Assembly: GCF_001507435.1 (NCBI RefSeq)
Contig: NZ_LMWH01000240.1
Span: forward strand, 62,001-126,000
Direction of reading: 5' to 3'
Length of the DNA stretch: 64,000 bases
DNA from: Streptomyces sp. NRRL F-5122
GTDB lineage: Bacteria; Actinomycetota; Actinomycetes; Streptomycetales; Streptomycetaceae
Part shown: positions 17,865-26,353 of the stretch, piece after piece
Layout of the letters: each line of letters begins with the position of its first letter
Position numbering within the stretch: the first letter of the stretch is position 1
Notes under the pieces: generated by a model
Databases searched by the model: none
The model's input: only the letters and a program-made list of their open reading frames with translations
What the model was told of the DNA's origin: nothing
Program-made: the position numbers and the translations under genes

Positions 17865-18443
17865 CTATCGACCGGCCGGCGCGGTCGAGGCCGCGCGCGG
17901 CCCACTCACCCGCCTGCGAGCACGGTAGGCGGCGGCCTTCACCCTGTTTCCGCAAGGATCCATGGCGCACCACTCCCGGAAGCCTCCACGCGACCGGTCG
18001 AGGAAGACCTGGGTGCATTCGGGCCTGCTGCACTCCTTGAGCAGCGCCGCCTCCGGACCGCCGAGCACCTCCACGGCCTGCCGGGCGACCGACGACAGGG
18101 CCTGCTGCGCCGTCGCCTCGATCCGGCGCCCCGCCCGCGTGAGCTGCGGAATCGCGGACGGAGTGCGCGCCCTGTCGTTGACCAGCGCGAGCGCCTCGGC
18201 GTCGTAGTCGTCGCCGGCCAGCCTGGCGACGATCAGGAGGTAGATCGCCTCGCGCAGAGCGATCGCGTCCTCCACGTCGGACGGTCCGCAGTGCGTGTCT
18301 CCGTCGACCATGCCGGACTCACGGAACCAGGCGTCGAGGCTCTCCGGGGAGGTGAGCACCTCGACGGGCACCGCGTTGCGCCGTGCACGCAGGGTCCCCA
18401 GGAAGTCCAGCACAGGGGCACCGCATTTGAAGACATGCATCAT
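17865..18443 (-). CDS. CGNR zinc-finger (ABATE-domain) transcriptional regulator
   Basis: This protein of about 192 residues starts MMHVFKCGAPVLDFLGTLRARRN, typical of the ABATE domain, and ends in a CGNR zinc finger with ECSRPEC, REWCAMDPCGNR and an arginine-rich tail. Members are thought to be stress-responsive DNA-binding regulators. I chose the ATG at 18443 (18440 is also possible) because the longer TTG start at 18470 would translate a palindrome that recurs before the divergent ohr gene. That palindrome would sit directly upstream of this start, suggesting autoregulation. The Ohr gene is the likely target. Confidence 0.82.
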   Translation of the reverse strand: MMHVFKCGAPVLDFLGTLRARRNAVPVEVLTSPESLDAWFRESGMVDGDTHCGPSDVEDAIALREAIYLLIVARLAGDDYDAEALALVNDRARTPSAIPQLTRAGRRIEATAQQALSSVARQAVEVLGGPEAALLKECSRPECTQVFLDRSRGGFREWCAMDPCGNRVKAAAYRARRRVSGPRAASTAPAGR

Positions 18444-18444
18444 G

Positions 18445-18463
18445 TCACCAGTTTGACCGGTGA
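18445..18463. promoter_or_regulatory. Operator copy 1, TCACC-N9-GGTGA, before the CGNR gene
   Basis: Read on the minus strand it is TCACCGGTCAAACTGGTGA. It abuts the CGNR start codon and shares the pattern TCACCnGTCA....GGTGA with copies 2 and 3 before the ohr gene. Confidence 0.65.
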
Positions 18464-18635
18464 TGGACAAAAGAACAAGGGGTCAGTCCTCAAGCACCTC
18501 AAGGCAGGTCGACCCCTGACCCTCACGCGCCGGAAGGGCGATCACCGCCTCGGCCGCCACCTGGCCCTCCCCCGTCGGGCGCCACACACTCCGCTCGGCA
18601 ACCCAGGACACCCCACCCTCATCCACTCCCGTCCA

Positions 18636-18654
18636 TCACCCGCTTGACAGGTGA
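18636..18654. promoter_or_regulatory. Operator copy 2, overlapping the ohr -35 box
   Basis: TCACCCGCTTGACAGGTGA contains the TTGACA (18644-18649) that serves as -35 of the ohr promoter. On the minus strand it reads TCACCTGTCAAGCGGGTGA, matching copy 1 closely. Confidence 0.65.
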
Positions 18655-18672
18655 TTCCGACACTGTCAGAGT
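18644..18672 (+). promoter_or_regulatory. Candidate ohr promoter
   Basis: TTGACA (18644-18649) and CAGAGT (18667-18672) are 17 bases apart. The -35 is inside operator copy 2 and the expected start site lies inside operator copy 3, a layout well suited to repression. Confidence 0.55.
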
Positions 18673-18674
18673 CG

Positions 18675-18693
18675 TCACCGGTCAGAGGGGTGA
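18675..18693. promoter_or_regulatory. Operator copy 3, over the expected ohr transcription start
   Basis: TCACCGGTCAGAGGGGTGA repeats the TCACC-N9-GGTGA pattern and is close to operator copy 1 in the left half and spacer. It covers the position where transcription from the TTGACA/CAGAGT promoter should begin. Confidence 0.65.
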
Positions 18694-18738
18694 CGAACTC
18701 GATCGGCTCCCTCCCAGGTGAATCCGAAAGGCGCGATC

Positions 18739-19158
18739 ATGGCTGAAACGAACTACACCGCCGTCGTCACCGCGACGGGTGAGGGCCGCAACGGCGGCCG
18801 TGCCGCATCCAGCGACGGGCTTCTCGACGTCACCCTCGCCATTCCGAAGGAGTTCGGAGGCAATGGCGGAGCCACCAATCCCGAGCAGCTCCTCGCCGCC
18901 GGCTGGGCCTCCTGCTTCCTGGGCGCGGTCAAGATCACCGCCGCCGAGAAGAAGGTCGCTCTGCAGGACCCGGCGGTCGTCGCCGAGGTCACGCTGCACC
19001 ACGACGCGGGCGACTACCACCTCAGTGCCGTCCTGCACCTCGAGCTCAGCGGAGTGGACCAGAGCACCGCGGAGGAGCTCGGCGCCGGTGCCCACCTGAT
19101 CTGCCCCTACTCCAAGGCGCTCGACATCCCCGTGACCATCGAGGCCACGGTCGCCTGA
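18739..19158 (+). CDS. ohr: Organic hydroperoxide resistance protein, Ohr/OsmC family
   Basis: This 139-residue peroxidase has both catalytic cysteines in family context: LLAAGWASCFLGAVK and GAHLICPYSKAL. The N-terminal GRNGGRAASSDGLLDVTLAIP and TNPEQLLAAG segments are typical of Ohr rather than other OsmC proteins. It detoxifies organic hydroperoxides in the cytoplasm using dithiols. I chose the ATG at 18739 (AAAGG upstream); seven codons further up another ATG is possible. No MarR-type OhrR is encoded nearby. The divergent CGNR regulator and three shared operators probably take its place. Confidence 0.9.
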   Translation: MAETNYTAVVTATGEGRNGGRAASSDGLLDVTLAIPKEFGGNGGATNPEQLLAAGWASCFLGAVKITAAEKKVALQDPAVVAEVTLHHDAGDYHLSAVLHLELSGVDQSTAEELGAGAHLICPYSKALDIPVTIEATVA

Positions 19159-19321
19159 GACCGCCGACACCGTCCCCGGGCGCCGAGGATCCCCGTACCG
19201 CCCGACCGTCCCCGCCACCGGCCACCGACACGGCCGATCCCCCGGCGCAGCGGGATACCGAAGGCCGTCGGGCGGCGCCCGGCCCTTCGAGACGACCGGG
19301 CACATGCAGAGGAGAGATTCG

Positions 19322-19435
19322 GTGAGTCAGGCAGTCGAGTACGGCGACGCCGCGGTGAGCGCGGCGCCGCGGATGGTGGGACGCGGTCGCACAGGGCGTG
19401 CCCCCGCATTCCCCCCGCACCCCGAGGTCCGGTGA
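19322..19435 (+). CDS. Small ORF of 37 codons coupled to the molybdoenzyme gene
   Basis: A GTG-initiated ORF (MSQAVEYGDAAVSAAPR at the start) is preceded by AGAGGAGAG at ideal distance and its TGA overlaps the GTG of the next gene as GTGA. No family is recognised and there is no membrane segment. It may be a real small protein or a translational coupling leader for the molybdoenzyme. The strong ribosome binding site is the main evidence. Confidence 0.45.
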   Translation: MSQAVEYGDAAVSAAPRMVGRGRTGRAPAFPPHPEVR

Positions 19436-20166
19436 CGATGGGCCTCCGAAAGAACCGGCCGGCCGAGGGAGCACCCGTGGCGCGGCGGACGATGCTCACC
19501 ATGCTCGGCGCCGGGGCCTTCGGCCTCGCCACCGCGCCCTGGCTGCAGGACGGCTGGGAGAAGGCGCTCGGCGCGGCGTCGCAGAAGGACCCCACGGGGC
19601 TCACCGGGGTGCTCCCCAACCCGGGGGGATTCCGCTACTACAGCGTGGTGGGCTCGGTGCCGCGCAAGGACGGGACCGACTACGCACTGCGGATCGACGG
19701 ACTCGTCGACCGACCGACGACCTACACGCTCGAGGATCTGCGCGCACTGCGGCAGACCCGGATCGTCCACGACGTGCTGTGCACCGACGGCTGGCGGGTG
19801 GAGAACACTCCGTTCGAAGGTGTGAGGCTCTCCGACCTGCTCGAGGCCGCCGGAGTACGTCCCGAGGGCCGCGCCCTGCGCTTCACCTGCTTCGACGGCG
19901 TCTACACCGAGAGCCTCACCCTCGCTCAGGCGCGCCGCTCCGACATGCTGGTGGCGCTCAGGATGCAGGACAAGCCCATCACCCACGAGCACGGCGGTCC
20001 GGTCCGGCTCTACGCGGCCCCCATGTACTTCTACAAGTCGGCCAAATGGCTCTCCGGCATCTCGGTGACCGACAAGGTCGTCCCCGGCTACTGGGAGGAG
20101 TACGGCTATGACATCGACGGATGGCTCGACGGCGAGGACCGCGACGGCGACGGCTCCGCGGCCTGA
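19432..20166 (+). CDS. Molybdopterin-dependent oxidoreductase, sulfite-oxidase fold (MsrP/YedY-like)
   Basis: This 244-residue protein has a twin-arginine-like N-terminus (ARRTMLTMLGAGAFG), suggesting Tat export. The core contains VLCTDGWRVENTPFEGVRLSDLL, where the cysteine is the expected molybdenum ligand, and ends with KSAKWLSGISVTDK, typical of the sulfite oxidase family. A cytochrome b-type membrane protein is encoded next, overlapping by 59 bases, as in MsrP-MsrQ systems that repair oxidised methionine outside the cell. The start may be GTG 19432 (coupled) or ATG 19438. The substrate is inferred only. Confidence 0.82.
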   Translation: MTMGLRKNRPAEGAPVARRTMLTMLGAGAFGLATAPWLQDGWEKALGAASQKDPTGLTGVLPNPGGFRYYSVVGSVPRKDGTDYALRIDGLVDRPTTYTLEDLRALRQTRIVHDVLCTDGWRVENTPFEGVRLSDLLEAAGVRPEGRALRFTCFDGVYTESLTLAQARRSDMLVALRMQDKPITHEHGGPVRLYAAPMYFYKSAKWLSGISVTDKVVPGYWEEYGYDIDGWLDGEDRDGDGSAA

Positions 20167-20818
20167 GCGTTCGGGCCGGGTCCGCCGGTTCAGCCGGGCC
20201 GAGCGCCTGGTGCACCGGGCCACCGGCTGGCTGATGCTGCTCTGCGTGGGGACGGCGGCCTGCCTCTATCTGGCGCCGCTGGCCCAGCTGGTGGGCCGCC
20301 GCCACCTGCTCGTCACGGTCCATGAGTGGTCGGGCGTCCTGCTCCCCCTGCCCTTCCTCCTCGGCCTCGCCTCGCCCGCCTTCCGCGCGGATCTCCGCCG
20401 GCTGAACCGCTTCGCCGCGTACGACCGGGAATGGCTGCGCGCCGTCCGCAGGCGGCTGACCGAGCCCCGGGCGCGACCCGCCGGCAAGTTCAACGCGGGA
20501 CAGAAGATCTATGCGGGCTGGATCGCGGGAGCGGTTCTGGTCATGATGGCCACCGGACTCCTGATGTGGTTCACCGGAGTGCTGCCGACGATCTCCCGCA
20601 CCAGTGCCATCTTCATCCACGACATCCTGGCCTGGGGGATCGCCGCGGTGCTGATCGGGCACATGAGAAGGGCGTATCGCGACCCCGAGGCACGGCTCGG
20701 CATGCGCACCGGATTCGTGGGGCGCGACTGGGCGAGGACCTGGCACCGCCACTGGACGCCGGAGGACCCGCCGGCCGCACGGGGCCCGGGCTCGGGCGAC
20801 GCCGGGCGGGCAGGCTGA
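20108..20818 (+). CDS. Cytochrome b561-type membrane electron-transfer protein
   Basis: This 236-residue protein has four membrane segments with candidate heme histidines in AERLVHRATG, VTVHEWSG, FIHDILAWG and LIGHMRRA. It is the probable electron donor from the quinone pool or another carrier to the exported molybdoenzyme. A GGAGGAG site lies seven bases before the ATG at 20108, inside the preceding gene, so the 59-base overlap appears real. It is analogous in role to MsrQ, but belongs to a cytochrome b561/formate dehydrogenase gamma-like type. Confidence 0.85.
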   Translation: MTSTDGSTARTATATAPRPERSGRVRRFSRAERLVHRATGWLMLLCVGTAACLYLAPLAQLVGRRHLLVTVHEWSGVLLPLPFLLGLASPAFRADLRRLNRFAAYDREWLRAVRRRLTEPRARPAGKFNAGQKIYAGWIAGAVLVMMATGLLMWFTGVLPTISRTSAIFIHDILAWGIAAVLIGHMRRAYRDPEARLGMRTGFVGRDWARTWHRHWTPEDPPAARGPGSGDAGRAG

Positions 20819-20937
20819 GCCCGCGCCGGCCCCGCCGGCAGACCGGTCGGCCCGGTCCGCCGGCGAAGCTGCCTCATCTGCCCCCTCGGGCGACGAGGGT
20901 CCACCGGCTCACGGCCACGCCCGCAACGGTCGCCGGA

Positions 20938-21336
20938 TCACAGCGCACGTTCATAACCCGCCCACGCGACATGGGACTCGTGCAGGGTCACGGCGAGGGT
21001 GGCGATGCCCTTGGCGCCCTCCCCGAGTGCCCCCTTGTGGATGCGCTCCGCGAGCCGGTCGGCGATCACCTTCGCCAGGAACTCCGTCGAGGTGTTGATC
21101 CCGGCGAAGTCCGGCTCGTCGTCGAGATTGCGGTAGTTGAGCTCAGCCACGACCGCGCCCAGTTCCTTCGTGGCCAGCCCGATGTCGACGACGATGTTGT
21201 CGTCGTCCAACTCCTCCCGCCGGAACGTCGCGTCGACGAGGAACGTGGCACCGTGCAACCGCTGCGCGGGCCCGAACACCTCGCCGCGGAAGCTGTGGGC
21301 GACCATGATGTGGTCGCGAACGGTGATGCTGAACAA
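20938..21336 (-). CDS. 6-pyruvoyl-tetrahydropterin synthase/QueD-family protein, atypical active site
   Basis: This 132-residue protein begins [19 protein letters not shown] and has the T-fold pattern [46 protein letters not shown] and [12 protein letters not shown]. Typical PTPS/QueD proteins carry a catalytic cysteine before an HGH zinc motif; here the corresponding segment is [12 protein letters not shown], with no cysteine and HGA in place of HGH. A standard tetrahydropterin or queuosine role is therefore doubtful. It is a single gene with no pterin or queuosine neighbours. Confidence 0.78.
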   Translation of the reverse strand: MFSITVRDHIMVAHSFRGEVFGPAQRLHGATFLVDATFRREELDDDNIVVDIGLATKELGAVVAELNYRNLDDEPDFAGINTSTEFLAKVIADRLAERIHKGALGEGAKGIATLAVTLHESHVAWAGYERAL

Positions 21337-21583
21337 CGAACGGCCCTCCGGGTGGCGCGACTGATCTTGCTGCTACCTGCCAAGGGACACTTGTAACACG
21401 TTCCGGATTCCCGCACTGCGGCCGTCTCGCTCTCCACACAGGAAGGTCGGACGGACGTCTCCTGGGCGAGCCGGTCAGAGCCGTCGGCGGCGGGACGATC
21501 CGACGGAGGCGAACCTCCCGCGACGACACCAGGCCGGTCACCACCCGGGGGGAGGTGCCGGCCTGCGCGGGCGTGCGCCGCAG

Positions 21584-22858
21584 TCATCGAGCGCCGGCCC
21601 CACCTTCGAAGCCGCTCTGGGCGAGCATCGAGCGGGTGCCCAGTGCGACGGCCACGCTCACGATCGCCACGAAGGCGAGCATCACCACGCGCGCGGACAC
21701 ATACTGCGTCGCGATCCCCAGTGCCACGACCGGCACGGACAGACCGATGTAGGCGCCGAGAAAGAAGAAGGCGAGCGCCTCGGCCCGGGACTCGGGCGGG
21801 GCGGTCGCACCGGCGGCGGTCAGTGCGCCTCGGAAGGCCAGTCCTCCGCCGGCGCCGGTCAGTATCCCGCCGATCACGAACATGGCCAGGCTGGGCAACC
21901 ACATGCCGCCCACCAGCAGGGCCAGGCCGGCAACGAGGACGATCGGGCCCGTGCGCAGCGTGAGAGCGAACCCGCCGCGGATCAGCGCGATCTGGGCGAC
22001 TGCCCCCGCGGCGAATGCGGCGAACGCCACGGCGCCTGCCACCGCGTGGGAGCCCTCGTGGAGGGTCCCGACCAGGAACGACGGCGTCAGGGAGTTGAAG
22101 ATTCCGAAGACGGCGAACGAGGCCAAGCCCGTCGCGACGGCGGCGAACAGCATCCGCCGTGCGTGTTCCGGCACCGCGACATGTTGCGGCCGGTATCGCG
22201 GGGCAGGATCGGGCAGGTCGGCGGTCTCGGGCGAAACGGCGACGAGGGCTGCCAGTACGGCCAGCGTCACGACCCATACCGCGTAGGGCAGCTCCAGCGG
22301 CCGGGGGGCGTACTGGGCGAGCAACCCGGCGACCAGCGGGCCGAATCCGATACCGCCCAGGTTCGCCGCGGTGGCGACGACCTGGGAACGGCGAGGTGAG
22401 CCTGTCTGGCCGCGCCAGGTTCCAAGGTGCAGTTCGCCGAGATAGGCGGTGGCCGTCGCGGTGGTAAGGCCGACCGAGACCCCGCAGACGACCCGGGCCA
22501 CCAGCAGTCCTGTCAGGCTCGGTGCGAACAGAAAGATCAGCGCACTGACGATGTTGAGCAGCAGCGCGGGAACGAGCACCCGCTTGCGGCCGATCCAGTC
22601 CGACAGGTGGCCGGCGAGGAACAGGCTGGCGATGACACCCACCGCGTACACGGCGTACACGACGGTGATCATGATCGTGGAGAAGTGGTCGCGCTGCTGG
22701 TAGAGCACGTACAGCGGGGTCGGTACGGCCGAGAAGCCCATGTTCATCAGGAAGGCGAGCGTGGTTGCCCAGAAGCCGAACGAGTGGTGCCGGTGGCGGC
22801 GGGTGGGTCCCTGGGGGTGCGTGCCTGGCTTCGCCCGTCCTGGGGTGATGACGGCCAT
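21584..22858 (-). CDS. MFS transporter
   Basis: This 424-residue protein has about twelve membrane segments and the MFS loop GHLSDWIGRKRVLVP between segments 2 and 3. It begins with a histidine-rich polar N-terminus (HPQGPTRRHRHH). It is divergent from a LysR regulator gene at 156 bases distance, a classic regulator-exporter pair. The substrate cannot be predicted. Confidence 0.85.
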   Translation of the reverse strand: MAVITPGRAKPGTHPQGPTRRHRHHSFGFWATTLAFLMNMGFSAVPTPLYVLYQQRDHFSTIMITVVYAVYAVGVIASLFLAGHLSDWIGRKRVLVPALLLNIVSALIFLFAPSLTGLLVARVVCGVSVGLTTATATAYLGELHLGTWRGQTGSPRRSQVVATAANLGGIGFGPLVAGLLAQYAPRPLELPYAVWVVTLAVLAALVAVSPETADLPDPAPRYRPQHVAVPEHARRMLFAAVATGLASFAVFGIFNSLTPSFLVGTLHEGSHAVAGAVAFAAFAAGAVAQIALIRGGFALTLRTGPIVLVAGLALLVGGMWLPSLAMFVIGGILTGAGGGLAFRGALTAAGATAPPESRAEALAFFFLGAYIGLSVPVVALGIATQYVSARVVMLAFVAIVSVAVALGTRSMLAQSGFEGGAGAR

Positions 22859-23014
22859 CGGGGTCCTTTTCGAGGTGTGTACTCAGTGCAGCTTCAGCGG
22901 CGCCGTTGCCCTGCTGCACGTACCTCTTAGGCTTCCTGGCTGGAGTTATGATGTCCAACGAAGGGTATGCATGACATTCATCGCTGCCACACATGAGTGC
23001 GGAGAGAGAGGGAC

Positions 23015-23938
23015 GTGGAGCTTCGCCACCTGGAGCACTTCGTGGCCGTCGCCAGGGAAGGCAGCTTCACCCGCGCCGCGGCCCGGCTGCATCTGGTGCA
23101 GTCGACGCTCTCGGTCTCCATCCGGTCCCTGGAGCGCGAGCTCGGCGGGCGGCTCTTCGAACGCACGACACGCCAGGTCGAGCTCACCGACGCCGGCCGG
23201 GCCCTGCTTCCCGAGGCACACACCGCGCTGGGCGCGGTGGACGCGGCTCGGGACGCCGTCGCAGCCGTACAGAACGGTGTGCGCGGCACCGTACGCCTCG
23301 GCATCATGCAGTCGCTGACGCTGATCGATCTGGCCACCACCCTCTCCCGCTACCATCGGGAACTGCCCCACGTGGAGATCATCCCCAGCACCTCTCCCGG
23401 CGGTTCGGCCGAACTGGTCAGCCAGGTGCTCGCCGGGGACCTCGACCTCGCCTTCGCCGCGCTCCCGGGCCACTACCCGGGCGGGGTGACGGTGCACCGA
23501 CTGGCCTCCGAACCCTTGATGCTCGCGTGCCTGGAAGATCATGCGTTCGCCTCGCGCCCGGTCGTACCGCTCGCCGACCTCGACGGCGAGCGCTTCGTGG
23601 ACGTCCCCATCGGATGGGGCACCCGGGCCAGCGTCGACCGTCTGTTCGCCCAGACCGGCCTACGGCGGGAGATCACCGTGGAGGTGACCGACATCCCCAC
23701 GGTCGTCAATCTGGTGCGCGCCGGATTCGGTTGCGCCTTTGTGAGCACCTCGCTCATCTCGGGCTCCCGCACCGACTCCCTCGCGGTACGTCCGGTCCAT
23801 CCCGCGCCCCTTTTCGAGGTTTCCCTCGTCACCGCCTCGGGACGTCGTCCCTCCGCTGCCGCAAGGGCGTTCATCGACCTCGTCCTGGCCACCCACGCCG
23901 ACCGGGAGTCCGCTCCCGACCGATACGACACGCTCTGA
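23015..23938 (+). CDS. LysR-family transcriptional regulator
   Basis: This 307-residue regulator has an N-terminal helix-turn-helix (LRHLEHFVAVAREGSFTRAAARLHLVQSTLS) and a periplasmic-binding-like effector domain with SPGGSAELVSQVLAGDLDLAFA. The GTG at 23015 is preceded by GAGAGAGGG and gives the canonical VELRHLEHF start; an ATG 18 bases upstream is an alternative. It probably regulates the divergent MFS transporter. The intergenic region contains ATGTC and GACAT half sites (around 22948-22974) that could belong to its binding site. Confidence 0.9.
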   Translation: MELRHLEHFVAVAREGSFTRAAARLHLVQSTLSVSIRSLERELGGRLFERTTRQVELTDAGRALLPEAHTALGAVDAARDAVAAVQNGVRGTVRLGIMQSLTLIDLATTLSRYHRELPHVEIIPSTSPGGSAELVSQVLAGDLDLAFAALPGHYPGGVTVHRLASEPLMLACLEDHAFASRPVVPLADLDGERFVDVPIGWGTRASVDRLFAQTGLRREITVEVTDIPTVVNLVRAGFGCAFVSTSLISGSRTDSLAVRPVHPAPLFEVSLVTASGRRPSAAARAFIDLVLATHADRESAPDRYDTL

Positions 23939-23951
23939 CGCCGCGCCCGGG

Positions 23952-24941
23952 TCAGCCGAGTTTGCGTTGCAGCTGAAGCGTGTAGAGCAGGACGAGCGAA
24001 GGCGCGATCAGGGCGGCCGCTACGCAGGAGACCACGAGCAGCACCCACAGGGTGGCCCACGGCGCGGCCGCCTGCTGGATGGTCAGGTGGGTGCCCAGGA
24101 GGTACGGATACTGGGCGACTCCCCATCCGGCGACGACGGTGGCGATCGCAAGGGCCGCCAGGGCGCGTACCACGGGCGGACGGCCCCGGTGCAACAGGAT
24201 CAGCGCGGCGAGACCGCACAGGCCCGAGACGGCCAGGAGCGGCGCGCCCACCGTCCTCAACTGGTGGAACAGACGCGGGGCGTCCGAGTACAGGACGTAC
24301 ACGCCGACCAGGGCCACCACTCCCCCGCCGACGCCCGCCGCGAAGGCTCTCAGGCGGCATGCGTGCTCCAGGGAGGCGTCCGCTCGACGTTGGGCCTGCC
24401 CGGTCAGGAACACGGCGGCGAGGTAGGCGCAGACGGTGACCGCGAGGATCCCGCCGAGGACGGAGGTCGGGTTGAGCCAGCTGGACAGCGCGTCACCGTG
24501 CCCCGCCGACGGCACGCGTCCCGAGGCGATCCCGCCCGCGATGGTGCCGAAGAAGAACGGGGTGAGCACCGACGAACAGGCGAACGCGATACCGCTGACG
24601 CGCTGTGCCTGACGTTCGGTCAGTGCATGACGGAAGGCGAAGCCGGCTCCTCTGGCGACGATCCCCAGCGCCGCAAGTCCCAGTGGGATGTACAAGGTCG
24701 TGGTGATGGCGGTGAAGGCCCGGGGAAAACCGGTCCAGATCGTGACGAGACAGAAGACCAGCCATGTGTGGTTGGCCTCCCACACGGGGCTGAGGGAGAG
24801 GTTGATCAGCTCGCGGACGCGGTGTCCCCGCGTCTCGCCCCCGGCCGTCAGATCCCAGAAACCGGCTCCGTAGTCGGCCCCGCCGAAGAGGGCGTAGGCG
24901 ATGACACCGACGAACAGGATCACGGCGATCACAGTGCTCAT
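23952..24941 (-). CDS. cydB: Cytochrome bd oxidase subunit II
   Basis: This 329-residue membrane protein starts MSTVIAVILFVGVIAYALFGG and has the conserved ADYGAGFWDL, SPVWEANHTWLVF and FPRAFTA segments of CydB. With CydA it forms the high-oxygen-affinity quinol oxidase of the cytoplasmic membrane. Its ATG overlaps the cydA stop as ATGA. It is convergent with the LysR gene, with only 13 bases between stops. Confidence 0.93.
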   Translation of the reverse strand: MSTVIAVILFVGVIAYALFGGADYGAGFWDLTAGGETRGHRVRELINLSLSPVWEANHTWLVFCLVTIWTGFPRAFTAITTTLYIPLGLAALGIVARGAGFAFRHALTERQAQRVSGIAFACSSVLTPFFFGTIAGGIASGRVPSAGHGDALSSWLNPTSVLGGILAVTVCAYLAAVFLTGQAQRRADASLEHACRLRAFAAGVGGGVVALVGVYVLYSDAPRLFHQLRTVGAPLLAVSGLCGLAALILLHRGRPPVVRALAALAIATVVAGWGVAQYPYLLGTHLTIQQAAAPWATLWVLLVVSCVAAALIAPSLVLLYTLQLQRKLG

Positions 24942-26353
24942 GCGTCATCAGCTCCGGAGGTGCGCCCGTTCATCGCCGGTGCCGGCCGGGGGCCGTACGG
25001 GACCGCCACGGCATCGGTTCCTTCTTCCGCCCATCGGCGGCGCATGGTCCGGAGCACGAACAGGGCACCGGCACCGACGCAGAAATAGATCGCGAGGACC
25101 GTGGCGAACAGCGGCCACAGATTGCCCTGCGTGGCGACCGCGTCCCGAGTGAGCAGGAGCCCCACGACGGTCCAGGGCTGCCGGCCGACCTCGGTCACCA
25201 CCCAGCCGCTCTCCAGCGACAGCAGCGAGACCAGACCGGCCACGGCCGCACTGCGCAGGAACCATGGGTTCGTCGGCACCTCGCGCCGCCGCCACCACAG
25301 CCAGGCGAACCACAGGGCCAGCAGGAGCAGGAGCGACGCCGTGCCGACCATCACGTCGAAGGCGAGATGGACGACGCTGACCACCGCGTCGTCGGGGCGT
25401 ACGTCCGGCGGGATCGCGTCGAGCCCCTTGATGGGGGTGGAGGGACGGAAACCGGCGAGGATCGACGCGACACCGGGGAGCGGAATGCCATAGCGCACCT
25501 CGCCGTCGATGTAGACGCCGCCGAGGATCTCCGGGACATGGGTGCCGGTGGTCGGCACCATCTCGATGGCGGCGAACTTGGCCGGTTCCCTGTCGAAGAC
25601 CTGGCGCGCGATGGTGTCCCCGACGAGGAACTGCAGCGGCATGGCGATCGCGGCGACCGCGAAGGGGACGAGGAACCCGAGCCGGTGATAGTGGTCGCGG
25701 CGCCCCTTGAGCAGGTCCCATGCGTACACACCGGCGACCATGAACCCCGCGACGATGTACGCCGCGAGGAGCATGTGCACCATCTCCCACCAGAAGGCCC
25801 CGTTGAAGAAGACCTTGGACGGGATCACGTCCACCACGCGCCCGTTCTTCACCACGATGCCGGCCGGCTGGTTCATCCAGCTGTTGGCAGCGATGACGGA
25901 CGCCGTTCCGCCCACGCCCGACAGAGTTACCACGACGCCGGTGAAGAAGTGTGGCCATGGTGGCAGTCTCTTCCAGCCGTAGATGTAGATGGCCATGAAG
26001 ATGGCTTCGAGGAAGAAGAAAAGCCCTTCGATGGCGAACGGAAATCCGAACGCCGAACCGTACTTGCCCATGAGCCCGGGCCAGAGAAGGCCCAACTCGA
26101 AAGTCAGCACGGTTCCTGACACGGCCCCGACCGCGAACAGCACGGCGGCCACTTTGGACCATCGCTGTGCCAGGAGGAGCGCTTGCTGATCGCCGCGGCG
26201 CAGCCCGCGGTACTGGCAGATCAGCATCATGAAGGTGAAGGCGACGCCGAAGGGCACCAGAATGATGTGGAAGCCCAGGGTGAATGCCATCTGCTCACGC
26301 GCGGGGAGGAGTTGTGGCGGGTCGACGGCTCCCAGCAGGGCAGACAGCGTCAT
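24938..26353 (-). CDS. cydA: Cytochrome bd oxidase subunit I
   Basis: This 471-residue subunit carries the heme and quinol sites. Landmarks are REQMAFTLGFHIILVPFGV with the N-terminal heme histidine, EGLFFFLEAIFMAIYIYGW, WEMVHMLLAAY with a second heme histidine, and a short Q-loop region. I chose the ATG at 26353 with GGAGAGAG upstream; the open frame extends 14 codons further without a ribosome site. No cydCD genes follow in this window, although many actinomycetes keep them adjacent. Confidence 0.93.
   Translation of the reverse strand: MTLSALLGAVDPPQLLPAREQMAFTLGFHIILVPFGVAFTFMMLICQYRGLRRGDQQALLLAQRWSKVAAVLFAVGAVSGTVLTFELGLLWPGLMGKYGSAFGFPFAIEGLFFFLEAIFMAIYIYGWKRLPPWPHFFTGVVVTLSGVGGTASVIAANSWMNQPAGIVVKNGRVVDVIPSKVFFNGAFWWEMVHMLLAAYIVAGFMVAGVYAWDLLKGRRDHYHRLGFLVPFAVAAIAMPLQFLVGDTIARQVFDREPAKFAAIEMVPTTGTHVPEILGGVYIDGEVRYGIPLPGVASILAGFRPSTPIKGLDAIPPDVRPDDAVVSVVHLAFDVMVGTASLLLLLALWFAWLWWRRREVPTNPWFLRSAAVAGLVSLLSLESGWVVTEVGRQPWTVVGLLLTRDAVATQGNLWPLFATVLAIYFCVGAGALFVLRTMRRRWAEEGTDAVAVPYGPRPAPAMNGRTSGADDA

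Noticed and set aside
20834..20864. Terminator after the cytochrome b-type gene
   Set aside because: Short interrupted GC stems without T-run; pairing no better than expected in such GC-rich sequence.
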